DNA from: FCB group bacterium
GTDB taxonomy: Bacteria > Zixibacteria > MSB-5A5 > GN15 > JAAZOE01
Direction of reading: 5' to 3'
DNA length: 64,000 bases
Assembly (NCBI GenBank): GCA_024231695.1
Contig: JAAEQF010000083.1
Coordinates: forward strand, 1 to 64,000
The notes beneath the pieces were generated by a model. That model was not told the DNA's origin. It worked only from the letters and a program-made list of their open reading frames with translations, and made no database searches. This document shows, one piece after another, positions 44,831 through 53,584 of the stretch (its first letter is position 1; each line of letters opens with the position of its first letter). The translations under genes were made by a program, and so were the position numbers.

Positions 44831-45616
44831 ATGCGAAACGTATGGCTAACGGCCGTTTCAGTTATTATTATAACTCTTCTTTTGGCAGCGACGGTAATGG
44901 CTTTGCCGAAAATGTATTTGCCCGAAGAAGTGTTTGATTTCGGATATACGCCCCAAAACAGCAAAATATCTCATGTCTTTTGGATAAAATCGGTCGGCGA
45001 GGATTCGCTCAAAATTGTCAGCGTAAAACCTGGCTGAGGATGCACCAAGGCTCCAATTAAGAAGTCGGAGCTTGCTGTCGGTGACAGCACTGAGCTTGAA
45101 ATTATTTTCTCCACCGGTAAACGGGTCGGCAAAACGAGTAAACGTCCGACTATCACGACCAACGAGGGACCTCCCTCGCGCCGGGTAACAGTCAAGGCGG
45201 ATATTATCCGCCAACCCGATTCTACTTACCCTATTGTCATCAATCCTTATCGTATTTATGTTTCCAAGGCAGGCGATACGGAAGTTGATGAGGCGAAGTT
45301 CACCATTACCAACGTTTCCGACATAGATCTTGAACTCGAAATTCTCAGCGAACCGTATGGTTACTTTGTACTGGATATTCCCAAGACGATCAAGGCCGGC
45401 GAGGCTATTGACTGTGAGCTTAAAGTTAATTATATGCAGTTGGGTCACTCTTTCAACAAATCGATAACGATCGGATTAAATGACCCGATTAATTCGCGGT
45501 TTACAATTCCGATAGTCAGAAGATTGATTGGCCACCAGGCTACTGCCAACAAAACCAACAAAGCCAATAAGCCTAAAGCCCAGCCGCAACAGGATAAAAA
45601 GCCTGGCGGCAAATAA
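44831..45616 (+). CDS. exported DUF1573 protein, likely selenoprotein (in-frame TGA at 45035-45037)
   Basis: Read through one TGA this is a 261-residue protein. It has a Sec signal peptide (residues 1-24), a DUF1573 Ig-like domain and a second Ig-like domain, then a Lys/Gln-rich tail. The family hallmark VFDFGYTPQNSKISHVFWIKS leads to VSVKPG-U69-GCTKAPI. Other DUF1573 proteins have PGCGCT, so the TGA falls exactly on the first Cys of the CGC motif. Downstream, 192 codons stay open with family-like sequence. The ATG at 44831 has GGAGG four bases before it. Two stem-loops follow the TGA (see SECIS entry). A periplasmic redox or metal-binding role for U-x-C is inferred. The alternative is a pseudogene or sequencing error, which the second example next door makes unlikely. 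Confidence 0.82.
45047..45088 (+). promoter_or_regulatory. candidate SECIS stem-loops of the DUF1573 gene
   Basis: Two hairpins lie back to back. AAGGCTCC pairs with GGAGCTT (one bulged G, 12-base loop starting 17 nt after the TGA). GCTGTC pairs perfectly with GACAGC around a GGT loop 42 nt after the TGA. Known bacterial SECIS loops have a G in the first two positions and lie about 16-37 nt from the TGA, so each hairpin meets only part of the rule. Confidence 0.45.
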
Positions 45617-45638
45617 GACTCCTTACAAGCGATTTTTT

Positions 45639-45675
45639 ACGGCCCCTCGAAGATTAATTCGGCGGGCCGTTTTTT
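45639..45675 (+). terminator. intrinsic terminator after the DUF1573 gene
   Basis: ACGGCCC pairs with GGGCCGT and is followed by TTTTTT, 22 bases past the stop. It separates the two selenoprotein genes into distinct units. Confidence 0.75.
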
Positions 45676-45689
45676 ATATGATTTTGTTC

Positions 45690-45717
45690 TTTGCGTTTGC
45701 CGATCTTTTATTATAAT
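45690..45717 (+). promoter_or_regulatory. candidate promoter of the HesB-like selenoprotein gene
   Basis: A perfect TATAAT (45712-45717) has TTTGCG 16 bp upstream. The leader before the ATG at 45817 would be about 95 bases, with GAGGAG ten bases before the start codon. Confidence 0.5.
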
Positions 45718-45816
45718 AACAGGAGACTGGGAACAAACGCGGCCAATCGATGGTTGAATTTGAAGACGATTAACGCGGTTTCAGCCCATGTATTGTAGAT
45801 GAGGAGAAACAACTCG

Positions 45817-46170
45817 ATGGTAGATATATCCAACACCGCCAGCCAGGAACTGACCAAGGTTCTTGGAGCTGAACAACATAAAGGCAAAGAGCTCTTTGTC
45901 AATTTTATGGGTTTTGGCTGAAGCGGTCCCGTTCTGGGATTGGCTCTGGATGAGCCAAAAGACACTCATAGCCGGTTTAACTCAAACGGTATTGACGTTT
46001 ATTTGCATACCGACATGGTCGGCCAGCTCGATCAGTTGGGCGGGGTTTTTATAGATTTTGTGGATCGTGGCCCGCAGGAGCGGGGTTTTATGATCACGAC
46101 CAAAAAGAAACCAGATGGCGCCGATTGCAGTGGGTGCTCCAGTGCCAGCGACAGTTGCAGTACCGATTAA
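45817..46170 (+). CDS. HesB/IscA-like selenoprotein (in-frame TGA at 45919-45921)
   Basis: Read through one TGA this is a 117-residue HesB/IscA-fold protein. Residues 1-34 (VDISNTASQELTKVLGAEQ..., ELFVNFMGFG) are followed by U35-SGPVLGLALDEP, the place of the first conserved Cys (GCSG) of A-type Fe-S carriers. Other fold phrases follow: NSNGIDVYLH, VFIDFVDRGPQERGF. The tail has Cys104, Cys107 and Cys114 in place of the usual CGC. HesB-like selenoproteins with GxGU-SGP are known from some anaerobes and marine metagenomes. GAGGAG precedes the ATG and a perfect SECIS-type hairpin follows the TGA. It may carry or sense Fe-S clusters or act in redox; this is inference. Confidence 0.88.
45940..45958 (+). 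promoter_or_regulatory. bacterial SECIS element of the HesB-like gene
   Basis: TTGGCTC and GAGCCAA form a perfect 7-bp stem around the loop TGGAT. The loop starts 25 nt after the TGA and has G at its second position, both within the bacterial SECIS rules. The element lies inside the coding sequence, as in bacteria. Confidence 0.75.
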
Positions 46171-46193
46171 ACCGAAATTTCTGATCAAATAAA

Positions 46194-46228
46194 AAAACCG
46201 GTCTCCTTAAGGGATCGGTTTCTTTTTT
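46194..46228. terminator. bidirectional terminator between the selenoprotein and GWxTD genes
   Basis: AAACCG-GTC-TCC and GGGATCGGTTT form an imperfect stem with a TTAA loop, flanked by an A-run on one side and TTTTTT on the other. It serves two converging genes. Confidence 0.7.
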
Positions 46229-46250
46229 GACCATTATCTTTTCAAATAGA

Positions 46251-47660
46251 TCAATCATCGCCGTGCTTCCAGGATTCCTCGGGCGCTTCTTCACTCATTT
46301 TCGTTTCCCAAGAGGGGTCATATTTCTCGCGGGGATGGGTCGAATGAACCAGCCGATAGTCAATACCTCCGGCCATCGGATCGCTGGCAAAGATAAATAT
46401 CACACCACCTTCAAGTTTATAATATTCCCATTTGATCATGGGATAATTCATACCCTGCATGGCCAGATCGACTTCACTATCATAGGGTCCGTAAGTAATA
46501 TAAACTCTTCCCCGATCCGTATGCCATCCGTCATGAAGGGAACTATGGGTGGAGAATTTATCAATGGCAAACATATATCGCTGCACGACCTGGTTATAGA
46601 ACGGATTTTCCGGCGTGGTTGGATCATCATCCATGCGTCGCCAAAATTGCAGGAGCATATTTTTCTGAGCCAGGGGATCCAACTTTCTAATCTGGATTTT
46701 GTCCGCTTCACTTAGATGATACCAGGCGATATTAACCATTAATTCAGCGTCGGCGGCACTTATAGCTGTCGTGTCCTCCAAAGGCGCCACAACGGTAAAT
46801 GGCTTGACTGTCAGCGTATGTCGGTCGGTACTCGGATCATTTATTTCAAGCGACAGAAAATAATCCCCGGCGTTGACCCCTTCAATCCCCAGCGCATTAG
46901 ATAGAACGGCCGACGCTCCCGGTTTATCATACTTGATCTCGCCGAAGTCATGAACCACTGTGCCCAATTCATCTTTGATTTTATAATTGACAACAAACCC
47001 TTCATCATCCGTGCCCGAGCGTTCAAGACCGTAAAGCTCGCTGTACACATAGATAACGCTGTCGATCCCCAGCTGGTAAGCGGCTGATGGGTTGGGTACA
47101 ACCAGACGATTCTCCTTGACCAAACGAGGATTGATAGTCTTCCCGGGATTTTCATCTATGTCGCGGATATAATAAGCCAGTTCCATACCGCTAAGCATCA
47201 TGCTATGCTGGTCAAACGGGGGCACAGTCACTTTCAGTTCCGCTCTGCCGGACGCCTTGGACACATCATCAATAACGCTTATTTCCGCTCGATAACTACC
47301 GGGTGCGGCATTCACCAGCAGATAATCAAACAGGCGTTGGTTAGTTTGTGCCACCTCAACCGTATCCTCAATTTTCGACAAGAAGTAAGTTGAACTCGAA
47401 TCGATCAGACCGCCTTCATCGTCATATAGGCCGACCGAGACATAAACGCCGGCAAACCTGTAATCCAAAGTATCGGCGCCGATAAATCCGAGTTGATTCT
47501 GATACAAACCATAGTAGAACTCAATATTGGCCGACCGGTTATCCGGATTATAGAAAACGGCATAGTCGGCTTGTATGGTCAGATCCTCGACAGCCAATGC
47601 TGCCGGATTCAGTGCCGCAATCATAATCAATAAAGCCAAGTAAATCGCTGTATTTTTCAT
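46251..47660 (-). CDS. GWxTD domain-containing exported protein
   Basis: A 469-residue protein with a signal peptide ending near ALAVED. An N-terminal beta-rich half (repeated Ig-like strands) is followed by a GWxTD domain with FWRRMDDDPTTPENPFYNQV and the naming motif GWHTDRGRVYITYGPYDSEV. The GWxTD family is found mainly in the FCB superphylum and its function is unknown. It starts eight bases after a second GWxTD gene, so the two are co-transcribed and perhaps form a pair. The tail (EAPEESWKHGDD) is acidic. Confidence 0.83.
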   Translation of the reverse strand: MKNTAIYLALLIMIAALNPAALAVEDLTIQADYAVFYNPDNRSANIEFYYGLYQNQLGFIGADTLDYRFAGVYVSVGLYDDEGGLIDSSSTYFLSKIEDTVEVAQTNQRLFDYLLVNAAPGSYRAEISVIDDVSKASGRAELKVTVPPFDQHSMMLSGMELAYYIRDIDENPGKTINPRLVKENRLVVPNPSAAYQLGIDSVIYVYSELYGLERSGTDDEGFVVNYKIKDELGTVVHDFGEIKYDKPGASAVLSNALGIEGVNAGDYFLSLEINDPSTDRHTLTVKPFTVVAPLEDTTAISAADAELMVNIAWYHLSEADKIQIRKLDPLAQKNMLLQFWRRMDDDPTTPENPFYNQVVQRYMFAIDKFSTHSSLHDGWHTDRGRVYITYGPYDSEVDLAMQGMNYPMIKWEYYKLEGGVIFIFASDPMAGGIDYRLVHSTHPREKYDPSWETKMSEEAPEESWKHGDD

Positions 47661-47668
47661 AAACTCCC

Positions 47669-48985
47669 TTAAAAAGACAATCCATTGAAAGGCGGCTGCA
47701 ATTCATAATCTCCATCCCCCCACTCATCAATGAACAGAAACCGGCGAGGAGGCGTGGAACGGTAGTAATGCCAATACTGATAAGGTTTGGTCGCCAACTC
47801 AAACGGATAATCTTCCACCTCGTCTGGTTCGCCGTGTGTAATATAAACCATCCCCCGGCCGGTTTTCCAGCCTTCTTTTTTCATAAATGAAAAATAACGA
47901 TTTGAATGTCGTACCCGCCGAAAATACTCTTTCTTGTTGGGATTTTCCCGCCCACGGGCATTATCGTCGCGTAAACTCCAAAAATCATCCCAGAGTTGTC
48001 GTCTTTCCCCTGGCTGCTTGGCCTTTTCCAGTTTCTTTAGTTCTTCCCGCGTTGCCAGATATTTCAGCATCTTTATGGCTGTCTTGTAATCATTGCGGAA
48101 CATGGTCTCGGCGGTCAACTCCAGTTCAAACGGCTCAATTAGTTTATTATATACTTTTCCCCGCCGCCCTTCCAATCGCAATTCCAGTTCATAATCACCG
48201 GGCAGGATATTGGCCACGTTGACGGTATGAAGTTCGCGTTTAATTTCATCGACGACACCATAAAAAATAGTATCCTGATACACGAATCCCTTGGTCTTAT
48301 GGTATATCCGATTTATTAATTTGATCTGTTTTTCCTGGGAGCGCCCCGGATAGACTTCGACATAATAATGCAGAAGGCTGTCGTTGTCACCACCATACAA
48401 TCGGCTTACGCTGGGGATAACCCGAAAATCGCCTTTATTGAATTTGGAGTCCCTTGAGCCGGTGTCGAATTCGCGGGCAAACTCAACCCGTGAGACATTT
48501 GGGTACTTACGCCAATAGTCTCGTTTCTTGAGCTTGCGAGTTATTTCACGGGCCGTCTGAGCATGCTTGTCGATTAGTGAGGCCCGAATATTCACATCCT
48601 GCTGATCCAAAGGAATGCGAAACATGTTAATCACAAAATCTTTCGATCGCCTGGTTTCTGGATAAGTCTTGACAAAAATGCGGCTTTCCTTGATCTCGCC
48701 ATAGATCTGAACGTCATTCTTGCCGTCCACGACCAACGCGATTTCATAAAGCGCCTCGTAACCATCTTCCAACTTCTGATAACTCAGGGCATCGTAGAAT
48801 ATTTTATAATATATTTCAAGAACAGCAGTCTTTTCCTGCTCGCCCCTGAAGTCTGCCGCTTCAATGGCAAATCGAGCCTCTCCAAACTCATTAGCGGGTC
48901 GATAGCCGGTTTGCCCGAGGACGATACCTGCCAGCAATATCAGCAATAAGCCGCGTGCGATAGAATGTAAAGAATTTATTTTCAT
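47669..48985 (-). CDS. second GWxTD domain-containing exported protein
   Basis: A 438-residue protein with a signal peptide (LLLILLAGIVLGQTG). The N-terminal half contains beta-sandwich strands, the C-terminal half the GWxTD domain: WDDFWSLRDDNARGRENPNKKEYFRRV, then GWKTGRGMVYITHGEPDEVED and YQYWHYY. The motif is GWKTG rather than GWxTD. It is the upstream partner of the gene at 46251 and shares the layout but little sequence with it, as expected for an old duplication. Confidence 0.83.
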   Translation of the reverse strand: MKINSLHSIARGLLLILLAGIVLGQTGYRPANEFGEARFAIEAADFRGEQEKTAVLEIYYKIFYDALSYQKLEDGYEALYEIALVVDGKNDVQIYGEIKESRIFVKTYPETRRSKDFVINMFRIPLDQQDVNIRASLIDKHAQTAREITRKLKKRDYWRKYPNVSRVEFAREFDTGSRDSKFNKGDFRVIPSVSRLYGGDNDSLLHYYVEVYPGRSQEKQIKLINRIYHKTKGFVYQDTIFYGVVDEIKRELHTVNVANILPGDYELELRLEGRRGKVYNKLIEPFELELTAETMFRNDYKTAIKMLKYLATREELKKLEKAKQPGERRQLWDDFWSLRDDNARGRENPNKKEYFRRVRHSNRYFSFMKKEGWKTGRGMVYITHGEPDEVEDYPFELATKPYQYWHYYRSTPPRRFLFIDEWGDGDYELQPPFNGLSF

Positions 48986-49057
48986 GCGTCACCACCGTCT
49001 CTCAATGGAATTTACGCTAATCTAACTCCATGATGTTATACGAAGCAAGCGAATATT

Positions 49058-50305
49058 TTATTCGTACCGAAGCGATATGATCGGATCGACCTTGGCCGCT
49101 TTGTAGGCCGGGTAAATGCCGGCCGCCAGGCCGACAAAGACCGAAACGAAGAATCCTAGACTCATCCATAATATTGAGACGGTGAAAGGCATCGAAAAGA
49201 GCAATTTTACGATAAAAGCAAGTGTAATTCCGGCCATAATGCCCAATACCCCTCCCGTTCCGGACAAAGTCATGGCTTCGGTAAGAAATTGTATCAATAT
49301 ATTCATCCGCCGGGCTCCAATAGCCTTGCGTACACCAATTTCCCGTGTCCGCTCGGTTACCGAGACCAGCATAATATTCATAACCCCCACGCCGCCAACC
49401 ATCAGTCCTACCGACGAGATGACGATCATGGCAATATAGATCACGTCCGTGATATTGTTAACCATTTCCTTGAGGTTATCCTGCGTCCATATGGCAAAAT
49501 CATTCGGTTTATGATAAGGGACACCTCGCTGGTTGCGCAATGCAGCCGTGACTTCCTCTATCGCCTGGGGGATAGCTTGACTACTGACGGCACTGACCTG
49601 CAAAAACAGCGCTTTCTCCCAAGGGTGTAATTTGGCGAAAGTAGTGTAAGGCAGGATGACAAAATTATTGTCTGATTCACCCAAAAACGGCTCTTTTTCT
49701 TCCATCACGCCGATCACCCGAAGGAGCCTCGAATTGACCCGGATATTCTGATTTATTACCTGATCGTTTTTTTCAAAAAGCGCATTGGCTACATCGGTGC
49801 CAATGACGCAAACCATGGCCCGTCGCTCCATGTCGAATTCATTGAAGAACCGACCTCGATCGACATAACGCTTGTTGACTCTGGAATAGTCGGGGGGCGT
49901 GCCAAATAGATTGGGTCGATTAGCCTGCTTGCTCTTGTATTTGACAATATTGCCACCGGGAGCAAAATAATAATTCTGTGGCGACACGGCCGTAACCGAG
50001 GGGCACATTTCCCGAATCACCTGGGCCGCTTCATAATCGATCGGCTTGCGATTGCGCTCTTCCTCGGTCAACTTATCATAATCAACATCGGGGGCAAATT
50101 TGGTCACAAATAAAACATTCGACCCCATGTTTTCGATCTCGCTCTGGACCATCTTGTCCAGACCGGAAATTATTGAAGCCATACCAATGACTGCAGCCAC
50201 ACCAATAAGGACGCCCAAGATGGTCAAAAATGATCGCAATTTGTTTTCCCGAAGCGAGCTCATGGCCAGCAAAATACCTTCTTTTATTTCAATCGTACTT
50301 ATCAT
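49058..50305 (-). CDS. MacB-type ABC transporter permease
   Basis: A 415-residue inner membrane protein. One helix (about 22-45, preceded by LRENKLRSFLTILGVLIGVAAV), a large periplasmic MacB_PCD domain (to about 285) and three C-terminal helices with TERTREIGVRKAIGARRMNI make the four-helix MacB/LolCE permease. It is the last of six co-directional genes and abuts the second permease with no gap. With the ATPase, adaptor and TolC it should form a MacAB-TolC-like efflux pump, the two permeases perhaps as a heterodimer. Confidence 0.9.
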   Translation of the reverse strand: MISTIEIKEGILLAMSSLRENKLRSFLTILGVLIGVAAVIGMASIISGLDKMVQSEIENMGSNVLFVTKFAPDVDYDKLTEEERNRKPIDYEAAQVIREMCPSVTAVSPQNYYFAPGGNIVKYKSKQANRPNLFGTPPDYSRVNKRYVDRGRFFNEFDMERRAMVCVIGTDVANALFEKNDQVINQNIRVNSRLLRVIGVMEEKEPFLGESDNNFVILPYTTFAKLHPWEKALFLQVSAVSSQAIPQAIEEVTAALRNQRGVPYHKPNDFAIWTQDNLKEMVNNITDVIYIAMIVISSVGLMVGGVGVMNIMLVSVTERTREIGVRKAIGARRMNILIQFLTEAMTLSGTGGVLGIMAGITLAFIVKLLFSMPFTVSILWMSLGFFVSVFVGLAAGIYPAYKAAKVDPIISLRYE

Positions 50306-51529
50306 TTAAGTCTCAAATCGCAGGGCTTCAATGGGGTTCATATTGGATGCTTTCACCGCTGGGTAAAGGCCGAAAAACACACCCACTCCGGTTGAAATCG
50401 ATAAGCCGGCCGATATGGCAAACAATGATGGTTCCACTGGCAGAGATATTTGCCCGCCGAGTATTATAGCGATTACAATTCCCAATGCGGTACCGATCAT
50501 GCCCCCGCCCATCGACAGGATCAAAGCCTCGAATAAAAATTGAGTTAAAACGTTTTTTCGCCGGGCACCGATTGATTTACGAATGCCGATCTCGCGCGTT
50601 CGTTCGGTTACCGACACCATCATAATATTCATGATTACTATACCACCGACGACAAGGGCGATCGAAGATATGCCCACCAGAGCGACTCGCACCATGCGAG
50701 TTGTATTTTCAACAAAACCCAGAATATTCTCCGCCGTCAGAATATCAAAATCATCCTCCTCTTTATAATCAACTCCCCGTCTCGCCCGCAAAATAACCCG
50801 GGCCTGATCCATTGTGTCTTCAATCCCCTCAATCGTATTCGATTTTATGGCCAGATTGAAATTATGGCGCGGTTTCCCAAACAGCTTGATATGCGTCGTC
50901 AATGGAATAAAGGCAAAATTATCCTGATTATTCCCCAGCATTGAGCCCCTCTTTTTGGCCACACCGACAATAGTGAATTTACGGCCTTTGATCTTGATCG
51001 TCCTGCCGATCGGATCAACTCCGTCGCACAGTTCCTCGACAATAGTCGGCCCAACGAATGCGACCTGGTTTTTATGTTCATATTCAGCCTGTGTGAAATA
51101 CCGCCCCTCGGCTACTTCAAAATCGATAACATCGATAAAATTGGCCGGTGAACCACCAATGGGTACTCGGCGAAGGCCCTGATTCCCTCGTTTGATAGAT
51201 GATCGGGAATAAGTACGCCCGGAGACTTCCAGGCAATCGGGACATCCTTCGGCCACAGCATCCATGTCCCTGATGGACAAATCTTTGCGCTTAAGGGCCT
51301 TGAAATAATCTTCCTCGGAAGTGATAATACCGAATTTGGTTACGATAAACGTTGCCGGTCCAAGGGCACTCAGCGAATCCTCGATACTACCCATCAATCC
51401 CTCCAGGGCGGAAATAATGGTGATCACCGAGGTCACGCCGACAATGACTCCGAAGAGAGTCAAGATCGACCGCAAACGGTTGGCCCAGATAGCAGCCAAA
51501 GCCATCTTTAAAGATTCATACAGAGACAT
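50306..51529 (-). CDS. second MacB-type ABC transporter permease
   Basis: A 407-residue paralogue of the preceding permease: N-terminal AIWANRLRSILTLFGVIVGVTSV, a periplasmic domain with CPDCLEVSG (two close cysteines), and TERTREIGIRKSIGARRKNV between C-terminal helices. The ORF track runs to 51586 inside the ATPase gene. The ATG at 51529 leaves a 13-base gap after the ATPase stop and matches the usual N-terminus, so I use it. Confidence 0.9.
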   Translation of the reverse strand: MSLYESLKMALAAIWANRLRSILTLFGVIVGVTSVITIISALEGLMGSIEDSLSALGPATFIVTKFGIITSEEDYFKALKRKDLSIRDMDAVAEGCPDCLEVSGRTYSRSSIKRGNQGLRRVPIGGSPANFIDVIDFEVAEGRYFTQAEYEHKNQVAFVGPTIVEELCDGVDPIGRTIKIKGRKFTIVGVAKKRGSMLGNNQDNFAFIPLTTHIKLFGKPRHNFNLAIKSNTIEGIEDTMDQARVILRARRGVDYKEEDDFDILTAENILGFVENTTRMVRVALVGISSIALVVGGIVIMNIMMVSVTERTREIGIRKSIGARRKNVLTQFLFEALILSMGGGMIGTALGIVIAIILGGQISLPVEPSLFAISAGLSISTGVGVFFGLYPAVKASNMNPIEALRFET

Positions 51530-51542
51530 GATATATAGCCGC

Positions 51543-52232
51543 CTACGCCGACTGCTTGAATTCCTCTTTTTCCACCTTACCGTCAATGATATGAACTATC
51601 CGGTCGGCGTGCTGAGCCACGCTGTATTCATGCGTGACCACGATCAGAGTATTGCCCTGCCGATGAAGATCGGCCATCAACTGCATAATCTCGGCGCCGG
51701 TAGTAGTGTCCAGATTACCGGTCGGTTCATCGGCCAGAATAATCGACGGGTTGTTGACCAGCGCCCGGGCTATAGCCACCCTCTGCCTCTGTCCCCCGGA
51801 AAGCTCGCTCGGCTTATGGGTCATCCGATCGCCCAAACCGACGATTTCCATCGCCTTGATGGCGTTCTCCCGCCGCGCATCGCTTGAGGTGCCATTGTAA
51901 ATCAAAGGCAACTCCACGTTGTGCAGGGCCGTGGCCCGCGGTAAAAGATTGAATGTCTGGAAGACAAACCCGATTTCCTTGTTACGAATCCGGGCCAGGT
52001 CGTCGTCGCTGAGATCGGCTACTGACTGGGTATTCAGGTGATAGACTCCCTCAGACGGCGTATCCAGGCATCCGATCAGATTCATCAGTGTCGATTTGCC
52101 CGATCCAGACGGCCCCATGATCGCCACATATTCGCCCTTGGCAATCGACAGAGTGATACCGCGTAGAGCATGAACCTTTTCCTGCCCCATCACATATGTT
52201 TTCCATAGTCCTTCGACTTCGATCAGACTCAT
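51543..52232 (-). CDS. ABC transporter ATP-binding protein (MacB/LolD type)
   Basis: A 229-residue ATPase. Walker A is [11 protein letters not shown], the signature [15 protein letters not shown], Walker [13 protein letters not shown], and the switch histidine [27 protein letters not shown] is typical of the lipoprotein/macrolide exporter group. It overlaps the adaptor gene by 4 bases and powers the two permeases. Confidence 0.94.
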   Translation of the reverse strand: MSLIEVEGLWKTYVMGQEKVHALRGITLSIAKGEYVAIMGPSGSGKSTLMNLIGCLDTPSEGVYHLNTQSVADLSDDDLARIRNKEIGFVFQTFNLLPRATALHNVELPLIYNGTSSDARRENAIKAMEIVGLGDRMTHKPSELSGGQRQRVAIARALVNNPSIILADEPTGNLDTTTGAEIMQLMADLHRQGNTLIVVTHEYSVAQHADRIVHIIDGKVEKEEFKQSA

Positions 52233-53551
52233 CGCCCATCTTCCTTTTTTGCTTTACTGTTGTCCACTTCTATTTCGTCGCCATTCTTGATCGTTCGCAG
52301 AATACGGAAACTGCCGGTAATGATCTCGTCGTCTTCCTGCAAACCGGAAATGATTTCGATATTCTGCCGGTCGGCTATGCCGGTTTCCACTTCAACGAAC
52401 TCGGCCACTCCGTCCCGGTTGACGAAAACACCCTTGCGGTCTTCCTCTTCCTCCGCCTCATCGCCTTCGTCGGCCTCTTCAACTTCATCCACTGTCGAAG
52501 CCACAGCGACATTGCCGTCGTCATCGACGTTCTCGTCCGAATCAACCTCGGTCGAATCTTTCTCAGGGCCGCGCATTACGATTGCCTGAATCAGAGTCGC
52601 CAAAACATCATTGTGCTCGTTGGTAGTTATATCCACAGTAGCCGACATTCCCGGCTTGATTTTGCCATACACATCCAAAAGAGTAACTTTGACCTTGAAA
52701 TTGATCTGTTGATCGTTGGAACCCAACCCGGTGATCGTCGCCGTGTTACCGATTTCAATGACTTCGCCATCGAAAGTCGTATCCGGGAAAGCATCGATTT
52801 CAACTCCCGATTTCTGACCCACCGCAAGGTCGGCGATATCGGTTTCGTCAATTTCGACTTCGACTTCAAACTCAGAAAGATCGGCTACGATCATCAGCGT
52901 CCGGCCCTGAGAATATGGCGTTTGAGCCTGGGCGATTTCGCCCACTTCGACGTCCACCCAGGTCACGACCCCATCCATCGGCGATTCTATCGTCGTTTTG
53001 TTCAGTAGATCACGAGCCTTTTCCAAGCGCGAAGACGCCGCCCGTTTCTGCTCCACCATGGCCTTATAACCGGCCTCTTGATTCCGGAAGGCATAGTGCG
53101 CATCCTTATAGGCCTGCTCCGAAGTCAGCTTCTTATTGTAAAGCTCCATCTGGCGGTTGTATTCCTCGCGGCGCTGATCCAGAAGAATCTGTGCGCCGTC
53201 CAGACGGGCTTCGGTTTCGTTGGCCGAATAGAGAGCCGATTCCATATCGGATTTCAACTGAATCGTATCCAGTTGAATCAAGATCTGGCCTTTATTGACC
53301 CAGTCGCCTTCCTTAACCGGCAGGCTGATCACTTCGGCTGAAGCTTCTGAAACGATATTCACCTTGGTCTTGGGCTGAATCCGTCCCGAACCGGAGACAA
53401 TCGATGTTACATCGGTGGTGAAGACCTTTTTGGTCTGTACGGTAATTAAACCCCGTTTACCCTGATTCATGTTAACGGCCACCAGAACGGCCACCAGAAT
53501 CACTACACCCAGAATAATAAACAGCTTCTTTTTACTTTTTTTCTTTCCCAT
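52229..53551 (-). CDS. HlyD/MacA-type periplasmic adaptor with an acidic insert
   Basis: A 440-residue membrane-fusion protein. A Lys-rich start, one membrane helix (about 9-27), a lipoyl half-motif, a coiled-coil hairpin (about 90-170) and beta-barrel domains follow in the usual order, with [17 protein letters not shown] as the second lipoyl half. Around residues 325-370 lies an unusual Asp/Glu-rich insert ([17 protein letters not shown]) that is not part of the family core. It connects the inner membrane transporter to TolC. The ATG at 53551 follows AAGGGTGAG, and the track begins at a GTG three codons upstream. Confidence 0.9.
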   Translation of the reverse strand: MGKKKSKKKLFIILGVVILVAVLVAVNMNQGKRGLITVQTKKVFTTDVTSIVSGSGRIQPKTKVNIVSEASAEVISLPVKEGDWVNKGQILIQLDTIQLKSDMESALYSANETEARLDGAQILLDQRREEYNRQMELYNKKLTSEQAYKDAHYAFRNQEAGYKAMVEQKRAASSRLEKARDLLNKTTIESPMDGVVTWVDVEVGEIAQAQTPYSQGRTLMIVADLSEFEVEVEIDETDIADLAVGQKSGVEIDAFPDTTFDGEVIEIGNTATITGLGSNDQQINFKVKVTLLDVYGKIKPGMSATVDITTNEHNDVLATLIQAIVMRGPEKDSTEVDSDENVDDDGNVAVASTVDEVEEADEGDEAEEEEDRKGVFVNRDGVAEFVEVETGIADRQNIEIISGLQEDDEIITGSFRILRTIKNGDEIEVDNSKAKKEDGR

Positions 53552-53584
53552 CACGCTCACCCTTAATTATACGCCAAAAAGCGC

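Noticed and set aside
44831-45037. DUF1573 gene as a truncated pseudogene
   Set aside because: The TGA falls exactly on a conserved Cys, the frame continues for 192 family-like codons with no other lesion, and a second case lies 0.9 kb away.
45434-45616. ORF of 60 codons listed separately
   Set aside because: It is the in-frame 3' part of the DUF1573 gene after the TGA, not a gene of its own.
45940-46170. ORF of 76 codons listed separately
   Set aside because: It is the in-frame 3' part of the HesB-like gene. Its apparent start lies inside the SECIS stem and has no ribosome site.
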